From an uncultured Hellea sp. (lineage in GTDB: Bacteria; Pseudomonadota; Alphaproteobacteria; Caulobacterales; Maricaulaceae), in the NCBI GenBank assembly GCA_937995665.1, contig CALKIX010000065.1:1-40206 (forward strand): a DNA stretch of 40,206 nucleotides, written 5' to 3'. Numbering within the stretch: the stretch's first letter is position 1; the number at the start of each line of letters is the position of its first letter. Below, in pieces: positions 8,043-16,215 of the stretch. The notes beneath the pieces are model-generated. The model was not told the DNA's origin. It saw nothing but the letters and a program-made list of their open reading frames with translations, and made no database searches. Position numbers and translations under genes: made by a program.

Positions 8043-8639
8043 ATGAAAGCGGTGATACAATTATTTACGGTTTTAGCCGTTTTAAGCCTTGCGCCTGCCT
8101 GCGGCGAAAAACCGGCTGCGCGTTCGGGAAAGACCGTGACCTCTGGCGAGGCGGCTATAGGCGGGGCGTTTAGTCTCGTAAATCATGACGGGGTGGCTGT
8201 TACCGATGAGCACTTCCATGATAAGCCGCAGCTTGTCTATTTTGGCTTTTCTTATTGCCCTGATGTGTGCCCGATTGCGCTACAAAAAATGGGCGCGGCG
8301 CAGGCTCTATTGGGAAAGCGTGGGCAAGATTTGAACTATCTTTTTATTAGCGTGGATCCCGAGCGTGACACGCCAGAGAGCTTAAAGCTCTACACATCCG
8401 CCAATGGCTTTCCCGAAGGATTGATGGGGCTGACAGGCTCGCAAGATCAAGTGGACGGGGCCAAAGCGGCCTTTAAAGTTTACGCACAAAAAGTTCCAAC
8501 GCCTGATAGCGCGGCAGATTATACAGTCGATCATTCTGACATTATATATCTTATGAATAAAGACGGCTCCTTTGGGGAGTTCTTTACGGGCCGCTCAACG
8601 CCGGCTGAAATGGCCAAAGCCATTCGCGCGCGTCTTTAA
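8043..8639 (+). CDS. senC: SCO1/SenC/PrrC family copper-binding thioredoxin-fold protein
   Basis: A 198-residue envelope protein. The hydrophobic N-terminus ends in LAPAC at residue 20, a near-lipobox, so it may be a lipoprotein. The copper site is CPDVC (C72, C76) in YFGFSYCPDVCP plus H164 in TVDHSD, and the thioredoxin fold is indicated by FISVDPERDTP. SCO proteins deliver copper or reduce thiols at the CuA site during cytochrome c oxidase assembly. It is divergent from regB with 29 bp between starts, so they must share a control region. This neighbourhood supports the SenC/PrrC assignment over other SCO homologues. Confidence 0.93.
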   Translation: MKAVIQLFTVLAVLSLAPACGEKPAARSGKTVTSGEAAIGGAFSLVNHDGVAVTDEHFHDKPQLVYFGFSYCPDVCPIALQKMGAAQALLGKRGQDLNYLFISVDPERDTPESLKLYTSANGFPEGLMGLTGSQDQVDGAKAAFKVYAQKVPTPDSAADYTVDHSDIIYLMNKDGSFGEFFTGRSTPAEMAKAIRARL

Positions 8640-8643
8640 TAGA

Positions 8644-8677
8644 CTTTACCTATTCTGGCCCTTTACCTGTTCTGACC
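8644..8677. repeat. Tandem 17-bp duplication at the 3' end of the adenosyltransferase gene
   Basis: The 17-base units 8644-8660 and 8661-8677 (CTTTACCTRTTCTGRCC) differ at two positions. The second unit covers the last codons and stop of the minus-strand adenosyltransferase gene; the first is an extra copy just past the stop, so this 3' end was duplicated locally. Confidence 0.6.
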
Positions 8678-9238
8678 GGGTACCCATTTAACATCTGTCT
8701 CGCCTTGGTCATTGCACCAGCGTCCTGCGACGAAGAGAAAGTCTGAGAGGCGGTTAAGGTAAGTCAAAGCATGGGGGTTCACATCAGCCTCTTGGCTTAG
8801 CGCGACGCAATTACGCTCGGCGCGGCGGCAGACGGTCCGCGCTTGATGCAGATAGGCTGCGGGCGGGCTGCCGCCCGGCAGTACAAAGCTAGTGAGCGGG
8901 GAGAGATCAGCATTTAGCGCATCAAGTTCAGTTTCCAGCCTCTCCGATTGCTCCGCCACCATGCGCAGGGCATATTCGCTATCGGCGTCTCCCTCTTTGG
9001 GCAGCGGCGTGGCAAGATCCGCGCCCAGATCAAACAGGTCATTTTGAATGCGAGCAAACATGGCGTCCAGCTTGCAGTTCTCAAGGTGCAGGCGGACAAG
9101 CCCTATAATGCTATTGGTTTCGTCAACATCGCCATAAGCGCAAACACGCGGGTCAGCTTTTGACAGGCGCGATCCATCGACAAGCCCCGTTGTGCCTTTA
9201 TCGCCAGTGCGCGTGTAGATCTTATTGAGCTTTACCAA
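8663..9238 (-). CDS. Cob(I)yrinic acid a,c-diamide adenosyltransferase, PduO type
   Basis: A 191-residue PduO-type (ATR) enzyme that transfers adenosyl from ATP to cob(I)alamin to make adenosylcobalamin. Signatures are the N-terminal ATP-binding segment YTRTGDKGTTGL, DVDETNSIIGLVR, the RTVCRRAERNC helix and NRLSDFLFVAGRW. The start is TTG 9238: it gives the usual family N-terminus MVKLNKIYTRTGD, and AAGGG is well placed before it. The TTG directly abuts the TAA of the upstream twin-transmembrane gene, indicating translational coupling. No cobalamin-dependent enzyme is visible nearby. Confidence 0.93.
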   Translation of the reverse strand: MVKLNKIYTRTGDKGTTGLVDGSRLSKADPRVCAYGDVDETNSIIGLVRLHLENCKLDAMFARIQNDLFDLGADLATPLPKEGDADSEYALRMVAEQSERLETELDALNADLSPLTSFVLPGGSPPAAYLHQARTVCRRAERNCVALSQEADVNPHALTYLNRLSDFLFVAGRWCNDQGETDVKWVPGQNR

Positions 9239-9442
9239 TTAAGCGCCCTTGGTCTTAATATATAGAGTGAACATGAGCAGGCATACGGCACAAGCTTGCC
9301 CGACAACGCGCCGGCGCATCCATAGATTTGAGCGCGCGCGCGCCTCATCCGTTTTTCCGCCCATATTCTTGGCTCCCATAACAAGCGTGAATAAAACAAA
9401 GCCAAAGGCAAGGGCTGTCGCGGCATAAAGAATATATATCAT
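9239..9442 (-). CDS. Twin transmembrane (HIG1-like) small membrane protein
   Basis: A 67-residue protein with two hydrophobic helices (about 3-23 and 46-63) joined by a basic loop containing WMRRRVVGQ. This fits the small HIG1-domain or twin-transmembrane family, which is often found beside the cobalamin adenosyltransferase in alphaproteobacteria. AAGGA is well placed before ATG 9442. Its stop touches the TTG of the adenosyltransferase. HIG1 relatives associate with respiratory supercomplexes in mitochondria; a link here is only inference. Confidence 0.8.
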   Translation of the reverse strand: MIYILYAATALAFGFVLFTLVMGAKNMGGKTDEARARSNLWMRRRVVGQACAVCLLMFTLYIKTKGA

Positions 9443-9631
9443 AATTTTGCGTCCTTAGAGCCGAACCATAGCGCAATACGAGGGGGGATTAAAGCTAATA
9501 GGGGGGATTGCGACAATAGCGCCGTAAAAAAGCGGTTCATCCACAACTTCTTCGCTTTGGGTGCTGGCGCGCTTGGTGGGAGAAACTATGTTGCCTCAGT
9601 ACTCTACCTCATGCCTTAAGAAGGACTTATT

Positions 9632-9895
9632 ATGTTGTCTGATTCCGATCGCGCTGACCAGCTAGGCCAAGCGACCCGCGAAAAGCTAAAGCAGTTTATT
9701 GCGCGTATTGAGCGCCTCGAAGCTGAGAAAGCGGAACTTGCCGCTGATATTCGCGAGGTTTATGGCGAGGTGAAAACTTTTGGGCTGGATACCAAAATCA
9801 TCCGCAAGGTTATATCCCTGCGCAAGCAAGAGCCGGGCGAGCGCGCCGAGCAAGAAGCCTTACTTGATATGTATATGGAGGTAGTTGAAGATTAA
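9632..9895 (+). CDS. gapR: GapR-like DNA-binding protein (DUF2312)
   Basis: An 87-residue protein matching the whole DUF2312 family. It has an N-terminal long helix able to form a coiled coil (EKLKQFIARIERLEAEKAELAA), then IREVYGEVKTFGLDTKIIRKVISLRK, and an acidic tail ending MYMEVVED. In Caulobacter GapR is a small tetrameric nucleoid-associated protein that binds AT-rich, overtwisted DNA and helps gyrase and topoisomerase IV during replication. AAGGA lies seven bases before ATG 9632. It is followed on the same strand, 47 bp later, by a charged protein of unknown function. Confidence 0.93.
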   Translation: MLSDSDRADQLGQATREKLKQFIARIERLEAEKAELAADIREVYGEVKTFGLDTKIIRKVISLRKQEPGERAEQEALLDMYMEVVED

Positions 9896-9942
9896 GAGAA
9901 AAATATGTTCTCTTTTTGTTCCGTTCGTGCTACAGGCATGAC

Positions 9943-10530
9943 ATGTCCGATTCTTATGATAAACTCCAATGGCAGGCTGAGCAGCTTGCGCGAGATAATG
10001 CCCTCGAAAAACAGCGCGATAAAGAGCGCAAAACGCGCGAGCGCGCGGCGCGCAATGCTAAGCGTAAATTAGAGCGTCTGCGCAGAGCGTTGAGCGAAAA
10101 TGGCGAAATTACAGATTTTGAAGATGAATTTGGCGAGAGCGTTGTCGAGCGCCTTGATAAATTCGGCTCGGCTTTTAATGATTTGGAGAAGGGCCGTCCG
10201 GGTGATGCGCTTAGCTTTGCGCAAAAACGTGTCCTGGCCTCTATGAATAAAAAGGTCAAAGACCTTAAAAAGGCCCCTAAAGATGATGGAAGCGCTGATG
10301 AATATGAACGCACAGCCGATCGCTGGAAAAATAAACCGTCCTCGTCTTTTAAATCTAAAGGCGGCTTTAAATCCAAATCTAAGTCAAAGTTCACCCCCCG
10401 CGTGCGTCATCTCGAAGATGATATGATGGCGCCGTCGGCCCCGCCAAAATTATTTGAGGCCTTGCCTGATATACCTAATTATACGCCGCCTCCCAAAAAG
10501 CCTTTTCTGCGTATTGTCAGTTCTGACTAG
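9943..10530 (+). CDS. Highly charged coiled-coil protein of unknown function
   Basis: Not assigned to a known family. ATG 9943 gives 195 residues; an in-frame TTG at 9916 would add nine residues without a better ribosome binding site. Residues 5-55 form a predicted coiled coil rich in Arg, Lys, Glu and Ala. A mixed acidic region follows, then a Lys/Ser/Phe-rich basic patch at about 130-150 (SSSFKSKGGFKSKSKSKF), and a Pro-rich C-terminus. There is no signal peptide or membrane segment, so it is probably cytoplasmic and may bind nucleic acid. It is directly downstream of gapR and may be co-transcribed. It converges with the next gene after only 14 bp. Confidence 0.7.
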   Translation: MSDSYDKLQWQAEQLARDNALEKQRDKERKTRERAARNAKRKLERLRRALSENGEITDFEDEFGESVVERLDKFGSAFNDLEKGRPGDALSFAQKRVLASMNKKVKDLKKAPKDDGSADEYERTADRWKNKPSSSFKSKGGFKSKSKSKFTPRVRHLEDDMMAPSAPPKLFEALPDIPNYTPPPKKPFLRIVSSD

Positions 10531-10544
10531 GTGAAGGCCGAGGG

Positions 10545-11153
10545 TTAAAAGCGCATATTGAGCCGGAGTTTTACACCAGTTTCGTCAGGCAAGTTCTGTG
10601 ACGTCAAAGCACTCATAGACCTCGCGTGGCATTTCTCTTTGTAGACATATTCAACACCGAGGCTGGCGGCGTCAGTAATTTGGCGCTCCATGCCAAGGCT
10701 TTTGATAGATTTAGAACTTGCGGCGCAGGGGTGCTTTTTGCGCTGGATAGGCACATCTTCTGCAATATTGACAAGTTTGTCTGTGAACTCAATATGTTTA
10801 TAGTCTATGGGCTTATCGAGTTTTATCAAAGCCTCTGTTTCCTCAATAGCGGGGCTAAGGTCTATGGAAGGAATATCCTTAAGGGGCCTAGGCGCGGCCA
10901 CGAAGTGCGGCTGCGCAGGCTCTGAACGAGGTATTGGGGCCCTTTGGTAAAGATTGCCAAATGCGTGCAGAGAAAGTCGGCCCAAACGCCCCGCTTGATA
11001 ATAAGTCACTCTTTCAGGCTTTAGCTTTGGCGCAGGTGCCAGGCCCAAATTCACGGCATATGTAGCATCATTGAGGCCATCATAATTGCGCAGCGCATAT
11101 CCACTCGTCAAAACGAGCATAAGGGCCAGCGCGGCGACATTAAGATGTTTCAT
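10545..11153 (-). CDS. Exported protein of unknown function with outer-membrane-like C-terminus
   Basis: A 202-residue protein with a signal peptide at 1-20 (MKHLNVAALALMLVLTSGYA). The body is Pro/Ala/Lys-rich with no recognised domain. The last 45 residues alternate polar and hydrophobic positions (ASLGVEYVYKEKC, then GVKLRLNMRF) and end in phenylalanine, as outer-membrane beta strands do, but only two such strands are visible. Two cysteines (HPCAAS and EKCHARS) could form a periplasmic disulphide. It lies 14 bp downstream of the sigma-54 regulator on the same strand and is possibly co-transcribed. It may be a remnant or a periplasmic accessory protein. Confidence 0.65.
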   Translation of the reverse strand: MKHLNVAALALMLVLTSGYALRNYDGLNDATYAVNLGLAPAPKLKPERVTYYQAGRLGRLSLHAFGNLYQRAPIPRSEPAQPHFVAAPRPLKDIPSIDLSPAIEETEALIKLDKPIDYKHIEFTDKLVNIAEDVPIQRKKHPCAASSKSIKSLGMERQITDAASLGVEYVYKEKCHARSMSALTSQNLPDETGVKLRLNMRF

Positions 11154-11167
11154 AATGCCGCCAGTTT

Positions 11168-12613
11168 TTAGGCAGATTTGACGCTATCTACGTCAAGCTC
11201 ATGCTCACGGACTTTGCGGTAAAGCGTTGAGCGGCCAATACCAAGCCGGCGGGCGACCTCGCTCATATGCCCTGAGTAGTTCTCAATGGCAAATTGAATA
11301 AGATCACGCTCAATATCTTCTAAGCTACGAAGATGTCCTTCGCGGTCAAGGAAGGTGACGGCCTCATCTGTGGCTGCGCTCGCATCTACCAGCGCGTTAA
11401 GCGGGTTTTCCATTTGGTTCGGCATTGCTGGGGCAAGGCCTGAGATTTGCGGAAAGTCATGCGGGGCAAGCTCATGCCCATCAGAAAGGATCATAGCGCG
11501 GAAAATCGTGTTCTCTAGCTGGCGCACATTACCTTTCCACTCAAAGGCTTTAAGCAGCTCAATCGTTTCGGGTTTCGCGCCTATAACATTCATCTGTTCC
11601 TGCGCGTTAAAACGCTTGATGAAATGATCTAAAAGGGCAGGGATGTCTTCGCGGCGTTCACGCAGCGGCGGAACAGCAATAGGGAAAACATTGAGGCGAT
11701 AATAAAGGTCTTCTCGGAATGTTCCAGCCTTTACAGCCTCGGCGAGGTCACGGTTGGTGGCGGAGACAATGCGTACATCGACAGGCACGGTGCGTTTTGA
11801 TCCGATGGGGTCAACTTCACCTTCTTGCAGAACCCGTAAAAGCTTGACCTGCATTTCAAGGGGAAGCTCACCGACTTCGTCCAGAAAAAGTGTGCCTGTA
11901 TGGGCTTCTTGGAATTTTCCAAGATGTTTTGCATTCGCGCCTGTAAAGGAGCCTTTTTCATGGCCAAAGAGTATGCTCTCAACAAGGTTCTCAGCAATGG
12001 CGCCGCAATTGACCGTAATGAACGGCTTGTCAGAACGCTCCGAGGCGCCTTGGATGGCGCGCGCAATAACTTCTTTACCCACGCCGCTCTCGCCCGTGAT
12101 GAGAATCGGAATATTGGCCTTGGCCCCGCGTTCACCCATCGCCACAACAGGGCGCATAGAGCCGGCATTGCCAATAAGATCTTTAAAGGTCAGCCCGCCA
12201 TTGGTCGTTTTCTTAAGGCGCTTAACTTCGCCAACAAGGGTGTTCACTTCGAGGGCATTGCGAATAGAGACAATGATGCGTTCAGGGGAGGCGGGTTTAA
12301 CCACGAAATCTCGCGCGCCCATCTGCATTGCTTTGACTACAGTATCAATCGAGCCCTTACCCGTAAGAACAATAACAGGAAGGTCAGGCCTCTTTGCCTT
12401 GAGTTCTTCCAGGGTTTCCATGCCGCCGCGGCCAGGCATAACAAGGTCAAGCATCATGACATGGATATTGGCCCCATCAGGGCTCAGGGCCATATCAAGG
12501 GCTGTATCGCCATTATCGGCTTGCAGAGTTGAAAATCCGCTCTTTTCGATGACAGCCTGTAATAGCCGGCGCTGAGTCGGGTCATCATCAACGATAAGAA
12601 CTGTTTTGCCCAT
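11168..12613 (-). CDS. Sigma-54-dependent response regulator, NtrC family
   Basis: A 481-residue three-domain activator. The receiver domain holds VDDD near the N-terminus, the phosphoacceptor in MLDLVMPGRGG, and VLTGKGS and VVKPAS. The AAA+ domain has Walker A GESGVGKE, the sigma-54 contact loop GSFTGA (the usual motif is GAFTGA), Walker B GTLFLDEVGELP and the arginine-rich LRERREDIPAL. A Fis-type helix-turn-helix at the C-terminus contains MSEVARRLGIGRSTLYRKV. It would use ATP hydrolysis to open sigma-54 promoters. ATG 12613 is chosen because AGGTGG lies just upstream; GTG 12622 overlaps that site. No cognate kinase is adjacent. A 14-bp palindrome sits immediately before the ribosome binding site. 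Confidence 0.93.
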   Translation of the reverse strand: MGKTVLIVDDDPTQRRLLQAVIEKSGFSTLQADNGDTALDMALSPDGANIHVMMLDLVMPGRGGMETLEELKAKRPDLPVIVLTGKGSIDTVVKAMQMGARDFVVKPASPERIIVSIRNALEVNTLVGEVKRLKKTTNGGLTFKDLIGNAGSMRPVVAMGERGAKANIPILITGESGVGKEVIARAIQGASERSDKPFITVNCGAIAENLVESILFGHEKGSFTGANAKHLGKFQEAHTGTLFLDEVGELPLEMQVKLLRVLQEGEVDPIGSKRTVPVDVRIVSATNRDLAEAVKAGTFREDLYYRLNVFPIAVPPLRERREDIPALLDHFIKRFNAQEQMNVIGAKPETIELLKAFEWKGNVRQLENTIFRAMILSDGHELAPHDFPQISGLAPAMPNQMENPLNALVDASAATDEAVTFLDREGHLRSLEDIERDLIQFAIENYSGHMSEVARRLGIGRSTLYRKVREHELDVDSVKSA

Positions 12614-12626
12614 AATATCCACCTAT

Positions 12627-12640
12627 ACCAACCGGTTGGT
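12627..12640. promoter_or_regulatory. Perfect 14-bp palindrome, candidate repressor operator
   Basis: ACCAACCGGTTGGT is perfectly self-complementary and lies 14 bp before the start of the sigma-54 regulator, next to its ribosome binding site. The CCGGTTGG core resembles operators of TetR-type repressors. A site here would block transcription or early elongation of the regulator gene. Confidence 0.4.
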
Positions 12641-12857
12641 CCCGGCCCTATGCGTTGCAATATGGGACAAAAAGGTGAAAAGCGGGTTAGGGAACAGGGT
12701 TAAAATAATGTGAGTCTGGTAAAATTGCCTGCTATCACCTGTGAGTATAACTAGCTATTTTTGTTACCGCCAGAGCCTCTAGCCTATTGAACCGCGCTGC
12801 CGTGCATGATAATGACCGACGATATTTTGAGCTGAATTGTCAATGATAGGAAGAAAA

Positions 12858-13160
12858 ATGGGATCAGAGTCTTCAAACTACGTTCGCGGTAACATGGACG
12901 TTGAAGAGCATAAGCACACCTTTGGGGGCTTTATGGGCCTTACGAAATATGGTGGTGCCGCTGTTGCCTTGACCGTACTATACCCTACGCTCGTCTTTGG
13001 CACGCCTCTGTCATGGTTGGCAGCGCTCATTACAACATTGCTTGTGGGCATCGTGGTCGCTATCGGCCTTAAACTCAAAGGCGGCTGGTATGCTGGCATG
13101 ATAGCAATGGCTGTGCCTGTTGCAATTGCAAGCGCTATATTGGCGGCCCTAAATAATTAG
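12858..13160 (+). CDS. aa3-type cytochrome c oxidase subunit IV-like small membrane protein
   Basis: A 100-residue protein. Its N-terminal section (NYVRGNMDVEEHKHTFGGFM) matches the small bacterial aa3-oxidase subunit IV domain. Two or three hydrophobic segments follow to the C-terminus, making it longer than the minimal single-helix form. ATG 12858 has AGGAAG just upstream at 12848-12853; a TTG at 12837 is in frame but less well supported. It precedes pntAA by only 9 bp, so it is probably the first gene of the transhydrogenase operon. Other oxidase subunits are not in this window. Confidence 0.8.
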   Translation: MGSESSNYVRGNMDVEEHKHTFGGFMGLTKYGGAAVALTVLYPTLVFGTPLSWLAALITTLLVGIVVAIGLKLKGGWYAGMIAMAVPVAIASAILAALNN

Positions 13161-13169
13161 GATAAATCC

Positions 13170-14300
13170 TTGAAAATTTCTGTACTAAATGATGCGGGCG
13201 GCGATGAAGCTCGCGTGAGTGCAACACCTGACTCTGTTAAGGGTTATGTTGCCTCTGGACATGCTGTTAGCGTTGTAAAAAACGCTGGAGCAGACGCTAA
13301 TTTTTCTGATGCGGATTATAAAGCTGTAGGGGCAAAAATTGTAGCCTCAAATACAGCTGCGGCTAAAACCGCAGATCTGGTGATGTCGATTACAGGCCAA
13401 GACGCGAAACTCGTGACTGGCATGAAAAAAGGCGCAGGCATTACAGGCCTGATGAACCCGACTGATAATCCAAAATATGCCCAAGCCTGTGCGAAAGCAG
13501 GCGTTACGGCCTATGCTTTAGAATACATCCCGCGCATTTCGCGGGCGCAAAGCATGGATGTGCTCTCTTCACAGTCTAACCTATCTGGTTACCGCGCGGT
13601 TGTTGAAGGCGCAGGCATTTATGGCCGCGCTATGCCAATGATGATGACAGCGGCGGGCACAGTCGCTCCAGCCAAATGCTTTATCATGGGTGTTGGCGTT
13701 GCAGGCTTGCAAGCGATTGCGACAGCACGGCGCCTTGGCGCTGTCACCACGGCGACAGATGTGCGTCCTGCCACTAAAGAACAAGTGGCATCACTTGGCG
13801 CGAAATTTATCGCGGTTGAAAATGAAGAGTTCAAAGCGGCTGAAACGGCTGGCGGTTATGCCAAGCAAATGAGCGCAGAATATCAAGCGCTTCAAGCTGA
13901 GCTGACAGCCACGCATATCGCCAAGCAAGACATTGTCATTACAACAGCACTTATTCCCGGACGCAAAGCGCCTATCTTGGTAACGAAGAAAATGCTGGAC
14001 ACGATGCGTCCAGGGTCTGTCTTGGTTGACCTTGCGGTTGAGCGCGGCGGTAATGTCGAAGGCGCCAAAGCAGGCGAGATTGTCACGACAAAGAACGGCG
14101 TGAGAATTGTTGGCCTACTTAACTGGCCGAGCCGTATGGCGTCTGATGCGTCTAATATGTTCGCGCGGAACCTTAAAAACTTCCTACCACTCGTAACGGC
14201 TGAAGACGGCTCTTATGCGCCGGATTGGGACGATGAAATTATCCAAGGATGCACGCTGACGAAAGACGGCGAAGTTGTCCATGAAAGATTGAAGGGCTAA
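13170..14300 (+). CDS. pntAA: NAD(P) transhydrogenase subunit alpha, part 1 (domain I)
   Basis: A 376-residue NAD(H)-binding domain of the proton-translocating transhydrogenase. The RQD-loop region is present as SRAQSMDVLSSQSNLSGYRAV, the nucleotide fold as GVGVAGLQAIATARRLGA followed by ATDVR. It passes hydride from NADH to NADP+ bound to PntB. The start is TTG 13170, with AGGA eight bases upstream overlapping the previous stop; no ATG gives the full conserved N-terminus MKISVLNDAGGDEARVS. The split of alpha into PntAA and PntAB is common in alphaproteobacteria. Four bases separate its stop from pntAB. Confidence 0.95.
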   Translation: MKISVLNDAGGDEARVSATPDSVKGYVASGHAVSVVKNAGADANFSDADYKAVGAKIVASNTAAAKTADLVMSITGQDAKLVTGMKKGAGITGLMNPTDNPKYAQACAKAGVTAYALEYIPRISRAQSMDVLSSQSNLSGYRAVVEGAGIYGRAMPMMMTAAGTVAPAKCFIMGVGVAGLQAIATARRLGAVTTATDVRPATKEQVASLGAKFIAVENEEFKAAETAGGYAKQMSAEYQALQAELTATHIAKQDIVITTALIPGRKAPILVTKKMLDTMRPGSVLVDLAVERGGNVEGAKAGEIVTTKNGVRIVGLLNWPSRMASDASNMFARNLKNFLPLVTAEDGSYAPDWDDEIIQGCTLTKDGEVVHERLKG

Positions 14301-14304
14301 GATC

Positions 14305-14634
14305 ATGACGATAGCACTTATTATGGCAGGCGGGGCCGCAGTGTCTCCAATTGTATTTCAACTAACGATTTTCGTTTTGGCGATTTTTGTTGGATATTAT
14401 GTGGTGTGGTCAGTGACCCCTGCGCTTCACACGCCTTTGATGGCTGTAACCAATGCGATTTCTTCTGTGATTATCGTAGGCGCAATTGTCGCCGTGGCCG
14501 CAGGCACACAGGGCGGCTCAGCGCTCTCCACATGGACGGGTGTATTGGCCGTAGCCCTTTGCGCCGTAAACATTTTTGGCGGCTTTCTGGTCACCCAGCG
14601 TATGCTTGCCATGTATAAAAAGAAGGCGAAGTAA
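14305..14634 (+). CDS. pntAB: NAD(P) transhydrogenase subunit alpha, part 2 (membrane)
   Basis: A 109-residue integral membrane protein with three to four helices and the conserved GYYVVWSVTPALHTPLMAVTNAISSVIIVGA segment typical of the alpha-chain part of domain II. With PntB it forms the proton channel. It lies between pntAA and pntB with 4 bp and 2 bp gaps, so the three are translated from one message. Confidence 0.95.
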   Translation: MTIALIMAGGAAVSPIVFQLTIFVLAIFVGYYVVWSVTPALHTPLMAVTNAISSVIIVGAIVAVAAGTQGGSALSTWTGVLAVALCAVNIFGGFLVTQRMLAMYKKKAK

Positions 14635-14636
14635 TC

Positions 14637-16046
14637 ATGCCTCAATTATCTGCTAATTTTGCAGCTGTTCTCTACACAGTTTCAGCTGTTCTCTTTATCT
14701 TGGCCCTACGCGGGCTTTCATCGCCAGAAACCTCGCGCCGCGGGAATGTTTTTGGTATGGTCGGTATCGCCATTGCGATAGTTACCACTGTTCTTGTGGC
14801 TGGTCTTGGCGGCCAAGGCCTTCTCCTTGCTGGCGGCGGTCTTGCTGTTGGCGGTGTTTTTGGCGCGCTTATCGCTAAGAAAATCCCAATGACAGATATG
14901 CCTCAGCTTGTGGCTGCTTTTCACTCACTCGTGGGTCTTGCGGCGGTGCTCGTGGCTGTTGCGGCCTTCTTTAGCCCTGAAAGCTTCGGTATTGGCAAAG
15001 TTGGAAGCATTAAAGCGGCGAGCTTGCTCGAACTTGCGCTCGGCGCAGCGATTGGCGCGATTACATTCTCTGGTTCTGTTATTGCCTTTGCGAAGCTAAA
15101 CGGCAATATGTCAGGTGCGCCTATCATGCTGCCGGCTCGTCACTTCATTAACATGGCGCTGGCCATCGCCATCGGCGTTGTCATCTTCTTGATGATGCAG
15201 TCAGGCGGCGCGGATACGCATCTTATGTGGGTCTTGTTGGCGCTAACATTTGTTATCGGCTTCTTGCTTATCATCCCGATTGGCGGCGCGGATATGCCCG
15301 TTGTTGTGTCTATGCTGAACTCATATTCAGGTTGGGCAGCGGCAGCGTTGGGCTTCACGCTTGGTAATCTTGCCCTTATCGTGACAGGGGCCTTGGTGGG
15401 CTCATCAGGCGCTATCCTGTCTTACATCATGTGTAAGGCGATGAACCGTAGCTTTATCTCTGTTATCCTTGGCGGCTTTGGCGCTGACGGCGCAGCGGCA
15501 GCTGCGGGAGATAAAGAGCAGCGTCCTGTTAAGCGCGGCTCTGCTGAAGATGCAGCCTTCATCATGAAGAATGCGTCTAAAGTCATCATCGTTCCGGGTT
15601 ACGGTCTTGCCGTGGCGCAGGCGCAGCACGCTGTGCGCGAAATGGCTGATAAGCTTAAAGAAGAAGGCGTAGAAGTTGTCTACGCTATCCATCCCGTTGC
15701 GGGCCGGATGCCGGGCCATATGAACGTGCTCTTGGCTGAAGCTAACGTGCCTTATGATGAGGTCTTTGAACTTGAAGATATTAACTCCGAGTTTGCGAAT
15801 GCAGATGTGGCCTTTGTGATTGGTGCGAATGACGTGACCAACCCAGCGGCGAAAACAGATCCGCAAAGCCCGATTGCTGGTATGCCAATTCTAGATGTTG
15901 ATAAAGCGGCCACAGTGCTCTTTGTTAAGCGCTCACTCTCTCCGGGTTATGCGGGGATTGACAATGATCTCTTCTATGAGGACCGCACGATGATGCTCCT
16001 CTCAGACGCCAAGAAATTGGTCGAAGAGGTTATTAAATCACTCTAA
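14637..16046 (+). CDS. pntB: NAD(P) transhydrogenase subunit beta
   Basis: A 469-residue protein with about nine membrane helices (residues 1-270, domain II) followed by the NADP(H)-binding domain III. Domain III shows VPGYGLAVAQAQHAVREM, HPVAGRMPGHMNVLLAEA and GANDVTNPAA, all canonical. It couples hydride transfer to proton entry and supplies NADPH. It closes the operon and is followed by a strong terminator. Confidence 0.96.
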   Translation: MPQLSANFAAVLYTVSAVLFILALRGLSSPETSRRGNVFGMVGIAIAIVTTVLVAGLGGQGLLLAGGGLAVGGVFGALIAKKIPMTDMPQLVAAFHSLVGLAAVLVAVAAFFSPESFGIGKVGSIKAASLLELALGAAIGAITFSGSVIAFAKLNGNMSGAPIMLPARHFINMALAIAIGVVIFLMMQSGGADTHLMWVLLALTFVIGFLLIIPIGGADMPVVVSMLNSYSGWAAAALGFTLGNLALIVTGALVGSSGAILSYIMCKAMNRSFISVILGGFGADGAAAAAGDKEQRPVKRGSAEDAAFIMKNASKVIIVPGYGLAVAQAQHAVREMADKLKEEGVEVVYAIHPVAGRMPGHMNVLLAEANVPYDEVFELEDINSEFANADVAFVIGANDVTNPAAKTDPQSPIAGMPILDVDKAATVLFVKRSLSPGYAGIDNDLFYEDRTMMLLSDAKKLVEEVIKSL

Positions 16047-16052
16047 TATTAT

Positions 16053-16084
16053 AGGGCTGGAACGAAAGTTTCAGCCCTTTTTAT
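16053..16084 (+). terminator. Intrinsic terminator of the pnt operon
   Basis: AGGGCTGGAAC (16053-16063) pairs with GTTTCAGCCCT (16068-16078), with one G-T pair, around a GAAA tetraloop. A T-rich tract follows. It starts 7 bp after the pntB stop. Confidence 0.9.
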
Positions 16085-16215
16085 TTACGGCTATCTTGTA
16101 GATATATCTGCGCTTTGCTTTCCCTTTCTCAAAAATTTACCATCTGTAAACTATAGTTCTTTGACGTTCTTTTAACTTGTCGTGATAAATGATGTATATA
16201 TAGGGAAGCATAAAT

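Noticed and set aside
11754-12575. Long plus-strand frames (up to 273 codons) opposite the sigma-54 regulator
   Set aside because: Antisense shadows of a fully conserved regulator; composition is Ser/Arg-rich without any motif.
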